A stretch of 64,000 nt of DNA from Promethearchaeota archaeon (GCA_019058445.1 JAHPZA010000006.1:496001-560000), one strand, 5' to 3'. Numbered from the stretch's first letter, positions 33,226 to 42,808 are shown. Numbers and translations are program-made. Notes: generated by a model from the sequence alone, not told the origin.

Positions 33226-35313
33226 TTAATTTAATGTTTCATAAAGGTTATCATCTAGCTCTTCTAAATACATAGATGCCTCGAGCAAATCATTCCTTCC
33301 ACTGAATCTCGATCTTGATAAAAACAGATTTGTCTTAGCTCTAGTCAATGCTACATAGAATACTCGTCTTTCCTCTTCTAAATCCTCATCTATAGTTAGA
33401 TTTTGGTAGCTTGGAAAAAAACCATTCTCTAACATGGGAAGAAATACATTTTCCCATTCTAATCCTTTAGCTCTATGAATTGTTGAGATAATTAGTTTAT
33501 CTCTATCATTTCCTTTTTTTTCACTATGATATTCACTTTCATTCAAACTTAAATCATTGAGAAACTTACCAATTATTTTGAAATCATTTCCGATTTCAAT
33601 TAATAAATCTATATCATTCAATCTCTCCTGAAAGCTCTCATCATTCTCATTTCTCTTATATTTTTCCTCAAATATATTATAAAATAAAGGAGATTTGATA
33701 AATGAGTTAATTATCATTCCTACACTTCCTGTGAAAGAATAAAATGTTTTCATAATCACGATAATTTTATCGATAGTTTTATCACCTAAACGAGATATTT
33801 TACCTTTCTGCTTAAGTTTAATGATTCTTGCTTTTAGTTCCCTTTTATTGATTAAAAGAGACACTGGATTTTTCGATTTATATATAAGTTCTTCATAGAT
33901 CTTTATTGCATTTGTTTCTCCTAATCCGTAAATATATTTTGTTGCGATTCGTTTCCAGTATCCTTCCGCAAAGACGTCTTTTGGATTATATCTAAACGCT
34001 AGAAAAGCCAATAAATCACGTATATGAGCTTTCTCAAATAAAGAACGCCCTCCTCTTACTTCGAAAGGAATCTTATTTTCTGTTAATTTTATCATTAATT
34101 TATTAATATAATATATTTCCTCTCTGTTACCTCGTAGCGATCTAAATAATAAAGCGATTTCCCCATAAGGTTTTCCCTCTTGATGTAATTTTATAATATT
34201 TTCAAGAAGCCAATTTATTTGTTCTTGAAAGGTTTCTGCTTCAAATAACAAGGGCTTCATTCCAGATTCTCTATTAGAACGCATGTCCTTTTCATATCGA
34301 AAATAATTATTTTTAATAGAGTCATTTGCTAAATAGAGGATTTCAGGTATACTTCGATAATTCGTAGTTATATTATATTGTGTACACCCATAAAAGTTCG
34401 TTTGGAAGTTTAGAAAGTTCTTGATATTAGCTCCTCTAAAAGCATATATGGATTGAGCATCATCTCCAACAACCATTAAGCAAGATTTTTCATTCAGTTT
34501 AGCTAGTTTTGTAATTATCTCATTCTGAATAAAGTTAGTATCTTGATATTCATCAACTAAAATATATTTATATCTTTTGGCAAACTTCTTAACACTCTCA
34601 AAATCTAATAATCTACTCCAAAGTATAAGCAAATCATCAAAATCTATTTTTGAAAATTTTTTTTTTATATCTTTATATCTTTTATTAATTTCCCTAATTT
34701 GAGAAAGAAATCCTTTAAACTCTTGAAAACGCCAATCTATTGTTTCAGCAAGATCTCTATTACAATTAGCAGAACTACTAAGGACCTCTTTTATGTTTTT
34801 AGCTTTAGGAAATTTCTTCTTAATCTCTTGTAATAGATCATCTTCTTTATCTGGATGAATCACTAAATATTGTGGATTAGATATTAATTCATCTCTACAT
34901 GCATCATCAATACATTTATTAATTAAATCCCTTGCTTTACTCTCATCTAAAATATCATATCTTCCATATTTTAACATACCCTTGAAACGTTTCAGAAAAA
35001 CTGTATGAGCAATACTATGGAATGTTCCTGCTGTAATGGAAGGCATAAATCCCAATAATTTTTTCACACGTCCTAACATCTCCTCTGAGGCTTTATTTGT
35101 AAAGGTAACAAGCATTATCTGTTTAGGTGATACATCCATTTCAATTAACTTAGCTACACTATAAGTAATTGTCCTTGTTTTACCAGAACCTGCACCTGCT
35201 AAAATAAGCATTTTACCCCTTAGATTATTTACAATCTTTAATTGTTCCTTATTTAGTTTATTTTCATAATGTATCTGTTTTGGCTTCATTTTTAGCGATC
35301 TTGTCAATTCCAC
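33226..35313 (-). CDS. UvrD/PcrA-type DNA helicase
   Basis: A 695-residue superfamily 1A helicase. Motifs: I L-A-G-A-G-S-G-K-T near 36-44; Ia T-F-T-N-K-A-S-E; II V-D-E-Y-Q-D-T-N; III V-G-D-D-A-Q-S-I-Y-A-F-R-G; IV T-N-Y-R-S; V T-I-H-R-A-K-G-L-E-W; VI Y-V-A-L-T-R-A-K. This is a standard 3' to 5' helicase architecture, longer than the GajB-like protein and convergent with it. It may serve repair, plasmid or virus replication, or defence. No nuclease domain is visible. Confidence 0.88.
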   Translation of the reverse strand: MELTRSLKMKPKQIHYENKLNKEQLKIVNNLRGKMLILAGAGSGKTRTITYSVAKLIEMDVSPKQIMLVTFTNKASEEMLGRVKKLLGFMPSITAGTFHSIAHTVFLKRFKGMLKYGRYDILDESKARDLINKCIDDACRDELISNPQYLVIHPDKEDDLLQEIKKKFPKAKNIKEVLSSSANCNRDLAETIDWRFQEFKGFLSQIREINKRYKDIKKKFSKIDFDDLLILWSRLLDFESVKKFAKRYKYILVDEYQDTNFIQNEIITKLAKLNEKSCLMVVGDDAQSIYAFRGANIKNFLNFQTNFYGCTQYNITTNYRSIPEILYLANDSIKNNYFRYEKDMRSNRESGMKPLLFEAETFQEQINWLLENIIKLHQEGKPYGEIALLFRSLRGNREEIYYINKLMIKLTENKIPFEVRGGRSLFEKAHIRDLLAFLAFRYNPKDVFAEGYWKRIATKYIYGLGETNAIKIYEELIYKSKNPVSLLINKRELKARIIKLKQKGKISRLGDKTIDKIIVIMKTFYSFTGSVGMIINSFIKSPLFYNIFEEKYKRNENDESFQERLNDIDLLIEIGNDFKIIGKFLNDLSLNESEYHSEKKGNDRDKLIISTIHRAKGLEWENVFLPMLENGFFPSYQNLTIDEDLEEERRVFYVALTRAKTNLFLSRSRFSGRNDLLEASMYLEELDDNLYETLN

Positions 35314-35863
35314 TTAAATTTTTTCTAGCTTTTTCTGAACTAGAATTCCTTTTTCAAGTATTTATCTTTTATTTTTCTGTTTTAAGTAAGTTTCAAAAAA
35401 AATCCAATCAGCAATGATCTTCTCAATAATAAAAATCTCTTTTTTAATAAAATAGATGTCTTTATCATAACAATATAATGTTGATTTGCTACACTTCAAA
35501 ATATCATGTTCAAATCTTAATTTGTATTTTGAAAGAAATTTATTGAATTATTTAATTATAACATTATTTTTATGACTCAATTCTTTTCTATCATTCTGAA
35601 TTCTTTAAAAACTGAGAAAAGAAGTCTTCATGAATTAAAAATTTATATTTTTTATTATAAAATATCTCATCCAATATTACTTTCCATCTAATTTTGTTTA
35701 AAATTCGACTTCATCTAATTGTATTCAGTTATCACTTTTTATATTTTTATGAAAAAAGTTAAAGAGGGAAAAGAGATCCCTAAAATCTCATTATTCCCCG
35801 ATAAATTTAAATACATATGAAATCTATGAGATTATAGCAAGATTAGAATAAAAATGTTTTAGC
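35314..35863. other. AT-rich intergenic region
   Basis: About 550 bp between divergent helicase and AlbA_2 genes. It contains no convincing open frame. The run TAAATTTAAATACATATG near 35803 resembles a TATA region for the AlbA_2 gene. Confidence 0.4.
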
Positions 35864-37174
35864 ATGACTAATTGTGAAGAATTGAAAAACATAGTAAATA
35901 ATCCAGATGAAGAAAATTTAAAAATAGAATTTAAAAATTCACACATATTGAAAACAAACAAGGGTAAGAAGAAAATTGCAAAAGAGATTGTCTCATTTGC
36001 AAATAAATACGGGGGGAAATTAATTTTAGGTATTAATAAAGATAGATCGTTTGAAGGAAAGAATATATTTAATGTTGATATTGATAAAGGGAAAATTGTT
36101 GGGATTATTAGAGATAGAATTAGTCCTAATTTAAATTGTGAGATTGAATTTTTACCTTGTATTGAAGGTGATGTAATAGTCATAAATACACCAAAAAGAA
36201 AAGATATGCCTAATGCTGTTGTTAAAAAAAGTGATGGAAAAATAATAAATAGAGGATATTATACTAGAACTTCTCATGGGATAAGAGATGTTTCAGATAA
36301 AGAATTACAATATTTATTTAAAGAAGAAAAAATCAATTTTTCATACCCCTTTAAAATTGTTATTAATTACATAAAAGATTCTTTAAGAATTCCTCCATTA
36401 GGTCTTGAAAGCCCTTCATGTATTAAACAATATTATTTACCTCTAATAGAAAAAATACCAAATGAGATTCTCGAAAGTATTAAGAGTGAATTCGATGATA
36501 AATTTCGATTTTTTATGGAAATCACCCCTTATATTTTACTTATGTCATTCACTTTTTATTTTAAATATTCCTGGTTAATAGAGGTTAAAAGACATAATGG
36601 TCAAAGAAGTAGTAGAGCAATTTCTACAAATGTGCCAAAGAAAAGAATTCAAATTAATGAATTACCAACTCTCCCTAATGATTCAATATTATCTAAATTC
36701 TCAATTGATATTAGGGAAATTTTAGATGAGGTGAGTTTCCGGGAATTTTTTATCCCTATTAATATGGATTTAAATATTTTTAAAAAAAAGACAGTTGGTT
36801 ATGAAATAATAATGGAACATGAAGATTTTAAATTTATTATCTCTTTTAATTTTGATATGTGGGGATTAGGTCTTGATCAATTACATCCACGAAGAGCTAC
36901 TTATTTAAATCAATATTTATATGAAGGAAAAGAAAATATTAATGATCAATTTGAACATATTCAATTTGATTGTAAATTTAATACGGAATTTAAATTTCCA
37001 GAAAATAATCCCGAATTATTTGATAATTTTTATCACTATGCGAAAACAATTAAAGATATTCTTCTAAATGAATGGGATTATCAAAAATATATAAAAAAAT
37101 TACCTCATCATTTACTCTATTCGATTGATTTAAAATTAAAGGATATCTCAAATTATTTACAAAATAAAAAGTAA
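35864..37174 (+). CDS. AlbA_2/Schlafen-type DNA-binding domain protein
   Basis: A 436-residue protein. The N-terminal about 150 residues match the AlbA_2 (Schlafen-core) domain: N-L-K-I-E-F-K-N-S, then A-K-E-I-V-S-F-A-N-K-Y-G-G-K-L-I-L-G-I, and I-N-R-G-Y-Y-T-R-T. The remaining 280 residues have no family I recognise. Such proteins occur as regulators and in defence islands, where Schlafen-type domains may act as nucleases or nucleic-acid binders. It lies between the UvrD helicase and an insertion sequence. Confidence 0.7.
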   Translation: MTNCEELKNIVNNPDEENLKIEFKNSHILKTNKGKKKIAKEIVSFANKYGGKLILGINKDRSFEGKNIFNVDIDKGKIVGIIRDRISPNLNCEIEFLPCIEGDVIVINTPKRKDMPNAVVKKSDGKIINRGYYTRTSHGIRDVSDKELQYLFKEEKINFSYPFKIVINYIKDSLRIPPLGLESPSCIKQYYLPLIEKIPNEILESIKSEFDDKFRFFMEITPYILLMSFTFYFKYSWLIEVKRHNGQRSSRAISTNVPKKRIQINELPTLPNDSILSKFSIDIREILDEVSFREFFIPINMDLNIFKKKTVGYEIIMEHEDFKFIISFNFDMWGLGLDQLHPRRATYLNQYLYEGKENINDQFEHIQFDCKFNTEFKFPENNPELFDNFYHYAKTIKDILLNEWDYQKYIKKLPHHLLYSIDLKLKDISNYLQNKK

Positions 37175-37242
37175 TAATTATTACAGATTCAATATGTTGA
37201 GTATATGGTAATTTTAAGTAGTACCTTAATAAAAATAATTAA

Positions 37243-37269
37243 AAACCTAAATTATTCACGTTTGGGTTT
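37243..37269. terminator. Hairpin between convergent genes
   Basis: AAACCTAAA pairs with TTTGGGTTT (one G-U) around a nine-base loop, followed by a T-rich run. It lies 69 bp after the AlbA_2 gene and before a convergent gene fragment. It may end transcription on either strand. Confidence 0.4.
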
Positions 37270-37290
37270 ATCTTTCTTTTTTAATTAAGA

Positions 37291-37496
37291 TTAAGAAGTT
37301 CCTTCAGCTCTTTCAATCTCAATGGTAAGTTTGTAATCTGCTCTCAAATCAAAATGATCAACAATTTTTTTTATACATATAATTTTGCCTGTCTTGCTTA
37401 GATTTCCATTTAAATACCATGATTTTACGATACTTATTATAGGGCGGATAGAATTTTTCTTCAAATGATCGTTTAAGCAAATATTGAAAAAACTCG
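37291..37496 (-). pseudogene. C-terminal gene fragment truncated at an IS end
   Basis: The minus strand is open for about 68 codons up to the IS boundary, with a natural protein composition (I-V-D-H-F-D-L-R-A-D-Y-K-L-T-I-E-I-E-R-A-E-G) and a TAA at 37291. It has no start codon of its own, and no matching 5' portion is seen on the other side of the IS. Insertion probably removed or displaced the front of the gene. The family is not recognised. Confidence 0.5.
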
Positions 37497-37534
37497 AAAT
37501 TTGGGTAGTTACAAAATTTCGTGATGGGTTTTAA
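37496..37534 (+). repeat. Left terminal inverted repeat of the IS
   Basis: Shares GGGT(A)GTTACAAAA, then TCGTGAT and TTTTAA with the reversed right end, with a few mismatches and one gap. Confidence 0.7.
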
Positions 37535-37549
37535 ATCTTTGGTGACATT

Positions 37550-38968
37550 TTATCCTTCTTGGATTGCGAAGTATTCGTGCCAAAGTTGTTGGTAATTTCC
37601 ATACCATTTCTCAAGCTTATTAAATTCCGCTTGAAAATAGCGATGCTGAGCACTCATGGTACGTTTATCTGGAAGTTCGGACAGAATAATTTTAAACTCA
37701 TCATATTTCGTCTTTAAATAGCTAATATGTTCGGGAAATCGACCAAAATTATGTTTAAATACACGATAATCAAGAATTCGCTGTGCGCCTTGAGGAGTCA
37801 TCATGCCTCGCTTAAACGATGGGTAGTAGGTATACTTCTTATGATATGCCTCTAAAAGGTTATTAGTTGTAGGGATAAGCGGATTCCGCTGATAGGCTAT
37901 AATTTTTGGAAACCATGATTCTAAGTTTTTTAACGCTGTTTGTAAGTGCTTAATCTTTTTACCCTTTAATTTTTCTACTGTATGGCGCACGATTTCTAAT
38001 TGTATGTAAGCATCTGCCTCATGCCTCGAATCAATCAAGTTATAGAAGCGTTTTAAAAGCCATCTCCACTTCTTTGGAATTGGTTTTACTGACTGAGTAG
38101 ATAAACCTGCATAAGCCTTCACATGTTTGGATATCATCCATTTCACATGGGTTAAACAATTTTGTTGGATGATATGTTTGAAACTATGTGATTTAAATAG
38201 CCTTCCTAAATTAGTCGTACAATCTTTTACAATTCCATTTATCCAAAGTACGTTATGGCAGCGCGCCTCTTTAAACAAATGATATCCGGCGCTCCTGCCC
38301 ATGGAATCAGATATTTTTGCGGCTGGTACAAACCTCGTTACCACATCCACGGTGTCTAAGGTGTACATCTTCTCACCTCCAATTCGCATGTGAATCTCAT
38401 CATACCCCCAATATCCGCTTGATGGGACTGGAGTTTCTTTTAATATTTTTCTAAGCGGTTTAGTGACCTCCTCTATCCAATAGACAATGGTAGATCTAGG
38501 AATTTCTAAATTAAAATCTACCTTGAATATTTGTTGGATTTGTGAAGGCATCAGGCCATTCATATAATGTTGCCGAGCCCGACGTTTATGATTTTCATGG
38601 TATTTGCCATATTTTGGGGCAATTTCAGAATAATCAGGGTGTACTTCGCCACACCGCTTACATCGCTTTCTATGAATGCGAAATTCATGCTTCCCGAGAT
38701 CTTTATCTAAGATTGCTATTCGCGGATATTGCCCGTTTTTTCTCAATCTCCTCCCACATTCAAGACAGTGCGTTTCTTTTATATAAACGTCTCCTTCTGC
38801 CATCATTTTTATTTTGTAATCGCTTCTAATGGAATTGGTAGCTCTTTTCTTTTCGTCGGATATTAACCCGTTGATTTTTTGATCAAAAATTTCTGGAAAA
38901 AATTTATTAAGTGTGGTTTGTTCTATCTTTATGGGAGTATTTCTTTTACTTGATTTTGGTATGGGCAT
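37550..38968 (-). CDS. DDE transposase with zinc ribbon
   Basis: A 472-residue transposase. A zinc ribbon (C68, C71, C103, C106) precedes a helix-turn-helix (L-M-P-S-Q-I-Q-Q-I-F near 139) and an RNase H-like domain whose likely catalytic acids are D190 in W-G-Y-D-E-I-H, D249 in V-K-D-C-T-T and E373 in N-N-L-L-E-A-Y. The frame is complete, so the element may be active. It is bounded by inverted repeats. The exact IS family is not assigned. Confidence 0.85.
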   Translation of the reverse strand: MPIPKSSKRNTPIKIEQTTLNKFFPEIFDQKINGLISDEKKRATNSIRSDYKIKMMAEGDVYIKETHCLECGRRLRKNGQYPRIAILDKDLGKHEFRIHRKRCKRCGEVHPDYSEIAPKYGKYHENHKRRARQHYMNGLMPSQIQQIFKVDFNLEIPRSTIVYWIEEVTKPLRKILKETPVPSSGYWGYDEIHMRIGGEKMYTLDTVDVVTRFVPAAKISDSMGRSAGYHLFKEARCHNVLWINGIVKDCTTNLGRLFKSHSFKHIIQQNCLTHVKWMISKHVKAYAGLSTQSVKPIPKKWRWLLKRFYNLIDSRHEADAYIQLEIVRHTVEKLKGKKIKHLQTALKNLESWFPKIIAYQRNPLIPTTNNLLEAYHKKYTYYPSFKRGMMTPQGAQRILDYRVFKHNFGRFPEHISYLKTKYDEFKIILSELPDKRTMSAQHRYFQAEFNKLEKWYGNYQQLWHEYFAIQEG

Positions 38969-39107
38969 ATTAAAATTAAGTAAAGGACTCCTAATAAATC
39001 TCTCCTTTTAATATTATGATTTAACGATGGAAATCACACCCCATAACCTCTGTTTCTATTGGAAAGGATAGATCATAAAAATTTGGATATAAATTATCAT
39101 CAAGTAT

Positions 39108-39146
39108 TCTTAAAATCACAGAGTTTTGTAACCAACCCGAAATTTT
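39108..39146 (-). repeat. Right terminal inverted repeat of the IS
   Basis: On the minus strand it reads GGGTTGGTTACAAAA followed by TGTGATTTTAA, matching the left end with a few mismatches. Confidence 0.7.
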
Positions 39147-39274
39147 TCTTTAAATGGATTTGGTTTAAATAATATAGAAAATTTTTGGAGTATGATTGTT
39201 ATTAATAGGCGATAATTTTATATTATTTAAAATTCAATTTAACAATGAAGCAAAATTCAAAATTATGAGTTAAA

Positions 39275-39279
39275 GGAGG
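39275..39279 (+). promoter_or_regulatory. Shine-Dalgarno GGAGG deciding a TTG start
   Basis: GGAGG lies eight bases before TTG at 39288 and supports that codon as the start of the DCD-like gene. Such strong sites are rare in this window. Confidence 0.7.
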
Positions 39280-39287
39280 AATAAAAA

Positions 39288-39998
39288 TTGGCTCTTTCGC
39301 GAGATGAGATTTTAGAATATATCAATACAAATCAGATTATTACGCGAAATTTCGAAGAAAAATGTTTAGAACCTGCAAGTTATGACATTCGATTGGGTAC
39401 TGAGGGGATTACATCCAGCAATAAAAAGATAGTCAATATAGAAGAGTTAGGATATTTGGCAATTGAACCTGGAGAATTCGCAGTTTTCACGAGCTTGGAA
39501 TTTTTTGAAATGCCGAATGATATCGTTGGAAATATAGGGATGAAATCCAAGTATGCCCGGAAAGGATTAATATTACTAGTAGGATTACAGATTGATCCAG
39601 GATTTAAAGGATATCTCACGCTTCGAATGTTCAATACAAGTACCCAAAAAATCGTATTATCATACAGGGATAAAATTGGGATGGTTCAATTTATTAAACT
39701 AAATGTACCTGCAAAAAAACCTTATAGTGGTCCTTATCAAGAACAATTGACAATACCACCCGAAGATATTTCCCATATAATAGAAGCAGAGGGAATGACA
39801 ATGGGGAATGTTATAAAATCCTTACAAGGTCTTATTACGTCTATAAATGATTTAAAAAACTCCCAGGAAAATCTAAGAAAAGATTGGGAGAAACATGAAG
39901 CTCGAATGGAACGGCATGAAAAGAGAATAGAGTGGATATTTGGGATCATTCTCGGCGTTCTCACGGTAATATTCACTATATTTACATTTATTCAATAG
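39288..39998 (+). CDS. Membrane-anchored dCTP deaminase/dUTPase-fold protein
   Basis: A 236-residue protein starting at a TTG with a strong GGAGG eight bases upstream (39275-39279). Residues 1-160 follow the dCTP deaminase fold: E-P-A-S-Y-D-I-R-L-G at 28-37, G-M-K-S-K-Y-A-R-K-G-L at 84-94, and I-D-P-G-F-K-G-Y-L-T-L-R-M-F-N at 102-116. In true deaminases the last element has a catalytic glutamate (L-E-F); here it is R113. A coiled coil (about 180-215) and a C-terminal membrane helix (I-F-G-I-I-L-G-V-L-T-V-I-F) follow, which is not typical. Loss of the glutamate suggests it does not deaminate; a nucleotide-binding or structural role is possible. Confidence 0.8.
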   Translation: MALSRDEILEYINTNQIITRNFEEKCLEPASYDIRLGTEGITSSNKKIVNIEELGYLAIEPGEFAVFTSLEFFEMPNDIVGNIGMKSKYARKGLILLVGLQIDPGFKGYLTLRMFNTSTQKIVLSYRDKIGMVQFIKLNVPAKKPYSGPYQEQLTIPPEDISHIIEAEGMTMGNVIKSLQGLITSINDLKNSQENLRKDWEKHEARMERHEKRIEWIFGIILGVLTVIFTIFTFIQ

Positions 39999-40217
39999 GA
40001 TAAAGTTTGCAAAGGTGTAATTTTGTGCTTATAGACTTGAAATTAGATCGATTTAGTAAATTTGGATTAAAATTCTCCAAAAATTTATATAAAAAACTTT
40101 TTTTTACATTATCATCAAAAGATGCCTCATTATTTATTGAATGAAATTCTTGAAAAATTTTAAATTGAAAGCCTAGTGTCAAGTTCATTTCTACCCCGAT
40201 GGTGATTTATCTTAGTT

Positions 40218-41069
40218 ATGACTTACGTAGAAAAATTACAAGAACGATCAAAAATATTAATACAAATAACTGGAGTAATGGTTGCATTTTTTATTGCAGC
40301 ATATCTAAACTTTTTAGATTATAGATTTAAGCACGAATACTCATTTAATATCTTACTCATAGGATTATCAGCAATAGTTTTAAGCTTCCTTTTCTCAATT
40401 ATGGGGGCAATTTTCAGCACAAGCGGTCTACTCTGTAAAAATAAGAGCGAAGGGGGCAATAAGGATGATATGAAGATGGCATTAAATGTTACATTTATCT
40501 ACATTCCTCTTTTAAATCTTGTGATTGCTATGGCATGTATTGCACACGCTTTTTTATTAGAAGTGGACTTTCCATTGTGGACTTTTTTATATATAATAAT
40601 TCTAATTGGAGCTAGCTGTAGTGTGAGTCTCTCCTTTATATATAAATTTTACTTATCGAACTTATCCATAACGAGTAAGAATTATGGAAACACTATTTTT
40701 TTAATTTTTTTTATTATATTCTTAGTGTTATTTTATATAACAGAGGTGTTCATCTCCAAATATACCGTAATTAATGCTATATTCCTTCCAACGATGTGGT
40801 TATTTAGTATAATTTGGGGAGCTAGCTTAGTAGCTATTATACTAATCTCCATAATTTACCGAAACAAAATGAGAAAAAAAATAAAAGATATGCCATCCAA
40901 GGACAAAAAAGAGGAATTTGATACTGAAATTGATAATTTAAACAAAATAAAAACCCATTGGATTATTTTGGAGGTTATTTGCATAAGTGTTTATGTCGTA
41001 TGTTTATTGATATTTAGTTATTGTATTTTAAGCTCTTACTGCATTTTAGCTTTATTTAATGCTGTATGA
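40218..41069 (+). CDS. Multi-helix membrane protein
   Basis: A 283-residue protein with about seven hydrophobic helices (starting near 14, 43, 88, 117, 158, 186 and 246) and a charged cytosolic loop near 215-240 (M-R-K-K-I-K-D-M-P-S-K-D-K-K-E-E-F). No family is recognised. It follows the membrane-anchored DCD-like gene by 219 bp in the same direction and may belong with it. Confidence 0.6.
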   Translation: MTYVEKLQERSKILIQITGVMVAFFIAAYLNFLDYRFKHEYSFNILLIGLSAIVLSFLFSIMGAIFSTSGLLCKNKSEGGNKDDMKMALNVTFIYIPLLNLVIAMACIAHAFLLEVDFPLWTFLYIIILIGASCSVSLSFIYKFYLSNLSITSKNYGNTIFLIFFIIFLVLFYITEVFISKYTVINAIFLPTMWLFSIIWGASLVAIILISIIYRNKMRKKIKDMPSKDKKEEFDTEIDNLNKIKTHWIILEVICISVYVVCLLIFSYCILSSYCILALFNAV

Positions 41070-41103
41070 TTATTTTGATATTATAATTTCTAAATTTTCA
41101 ATG

Positions 41104-41331
41104 TTAGATCATTCCATCTTCAATTAAAAAGTCGATCCAGATCATCAAGTCAGTTTGAATTTGATTTTTTCGTTCCAGGAAGAACATAATTTTTTGCTCA
41201 TGCAGTTCAATTTCGTCTTTGCTCGCGTTAAACAAGGTGAGTTGAACTTTTTCTTCTATCAATAATTCTAATGAAATATTAATCCGTTTGATCTGCTTTA
41301 GGATATTTTTAAATTTTAAATAGATTTCTCA
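41104..41331 (-). pseudogene. Decayed coiled-coil gene fragment
   Basis: The minus strand is open for 75 codons ending at TAA 41104, encoding a helical protein (L-E-L-L-I-E-E-K-V-Q-L-T-L-F-N-A-S, then W-I-D-F-L-I-E-D-G-M-I). A TGA immediately precedes the frame and there is no good start codon. Its higher GC and codon use look coding. It is probably a remnant. Confidence 0.4.
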
Positions 41332-41371
41332 TTTTTTTTTAACTCATTTTCATTTGAATTGAGCTTATTTT

Positions 41372-41710
41372 TTAATTTATTAATTGTTTTTCGATTAACT
41401 TTTTAGCTTTTTCGGTTAAATGAAGTTTGGGAAACCATGGGTTATTGTAATCAAGGCTTGGAGCTAAAATTCCCGATGTTATATATTCCCATATCTTATC
41501 CGAAACTTTAAGATAATCTTCATTAGATAAAACGAGCTCCCGTGATTTTACATTCATATAATCCATATTAGTAGCTATACTCTGAATTTTTTTATATAAT
41601 TCATTTGTAATTCCTACGTAAAAGATCATATTCCTTTTAATTAGCTCTTTAACAATATTTTCAACTTTTTGATCATCAAAACTTTCATATTCAGTTGATA
41701 TTTTAATCAC
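41372..41710 (-). CDS. Hypothetical protein with probable winged-helix tail
   Basis: A 112-residue soluble protein. Its C-terminal part (K-I-W-E-Y-I-T-S-G-I-L-A-P-S, then L-H-L-T-E-K-A-K-K-L-I) resembles a winged-helix segment often seen at the end of archaeal accessory proteins. No family is assigned. It stands alone between membrane protein genes. Confidence 0.5.
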   Translation of the reverse strand: MIKISTEYESFDDQKVENIVKELIKRNMIFYVGITNELYKKIQSIATNMDYMNVKSRELVLSNEDYLKVSDKIWEYITSGILAPSLDYNNPWFPKLHLTEKAKKLIEKQLIN

Positions 41711-41944
41711 CTTGGATTTATTTTAGTTTGATTTCGATTCAAGATTAGAATTTTAAATTTTTGTCAATTTTTTATTAATTGTAAAAACTTTTAAAATTTT
41801 GTATAAAATAACAATAGGATTAGAATCTAAATAATTGTGTTATCAAAATTTTATGAAATCTAGATTTAAAAAAAATTTATATCCAAATGAATATTGAATA
41901 AAATAGAATTTTTGACAATTTTATAAAAAAGCAAGGGCTTAAAG

Positions 41945-42412
41945 ATGTCAAATAATTTAATTTTATCAATTGTAAATACTAGTATTTTTATCTCCTGTAT
42001 AGTTATACAGCTTCTAGTTGCTTGGTTAAGTATAAACGACGCAAATTGGATAATTATTGGCTTAATAGGTTTAACACTCGGATTTGCTTCATTATTTATC
42101 AATAATCCAACTAGTGCTGGAATTGGATTTGGTTTCATAATGGGTTTTTGTTACGGCTACCTTCTATTGTTGTACTTAATATATTATGATCTTTTTGTAA
42201 AATATGGAATAAACATGCCTATAGCAATATTAGGTATCTTTGGATTTTTAATCAGTATATTAATTATATTCTTTTTTCTTAAAGATCCAGAATATCGAGG
42301 ATATGAAAGAGTTTTGAGATCTAGACCTTCAGGGGATAGAATAATTGAACTTATAACTGCAATTATTATGCTTATTGTTGCTATTATTTCTTTAATTGAA
42401 ATTTATGAATAA
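41945..42412 (+). CDS. Four-helix membrane protein
   Basis: A 155-residue protein with hydrophobic segments at about 5-27, 33-52, 57-82, 90-112 and 133-152. No family is recognised. ATG at 41945 follows a purine stretch but no clear ribosome-binding site. It is one of several small membrane proteins in this stretch. Confidence 0.55.
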   Translation: MSNNLILSIVNTSIFISCIVIQLLVAWLSINDANWIIIGLIGLTLGFASLFINNPTSAGIGFGFIMGFCYGYLLLLYLIYYDLFVKYGINMPIAILGIFGFLISILIIFFFLKDPEYRGYERVLRSRPSGDRIIELITAIIMLIVAIISLIEIYE

Positions 42413-42802
42413 TAAATTGATAAGATTTTTTTCTAATTTTATTTCTTTAATTTTCTTTTCATAAAAAGACAAATAAGAAAATTTAGACTTTTTAAGGTCT
42501 CCGAGGGTCACATGCTTTATTTCCTCTCAATTAATCATTTCTCTCATAGGGGAGGATGAATAACAAATTTATGTTCTTCCCTTAGCAATTTCAGGAGAAT
42601 TTTGCACAATTCCATCTTTCAGAAGTTTTTTCATATAATAATTCACTTTTCCTGCAGACCACTTCACTTTTTTTGACAGGATGTAGAAATTAAAAGAATT
42701 AAATATTATAGTTAAGTAAAAATAATTAGAGATCAAAAAATTTAGTACTTACTAATAGACTAAATAATTCAAAATCAAACCAAAATTCAAAATGGAGGTT
42801 AA
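42413..42802. other. Intergenic stretch with a wHTH remnant
   Basis: About 390 bp. Apart from the wHTH fragment annotated separately, there is no credible gene. The right end contains the GGAGG site of the next gene. Confidence 0.5.
42569..42720 (-). pseudogene. Winged-helix regulator remnant
   Basis: The minus strand reads Y-I-L-S-K-K-V-K-W-S-A-G-K-V-N-Y-Y-M-K-K-L-L-K-D-G-I-V, a textbook winged-helix recognition region, ending in TAA at 42569. There is no start codon at a suitable place, so it is likely the tail of a lost regulator gene. Confidence 0.45.
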
Positions 42803-42808
42803 TTGTTG

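Larger units (their letters stand above)
37496..39146. mobile_element. Insertion sequence with DDE transposase
   Basis: An element of about 1.65 kb bounded by imperfect inverted repeats and containing one transposase gene. Left end reads AAATTTGGGTAGTTACAAAA; the right end, reverse-complemented, reads GGGTTGGTTACAAAA in register. No clear target duplication can be picked out in the AT-rich flanks. It lies against a truncated gene on the left. Confidence 0.75.

Noticed and set aside
39988..40188. A minus-strand 66-codon open frame between the DCD-like and membrane genes
   Set aside because: No family, no ribosome-binding site and overlap with the DCD-like gene end; chance in AT-rich DNA is likelier.
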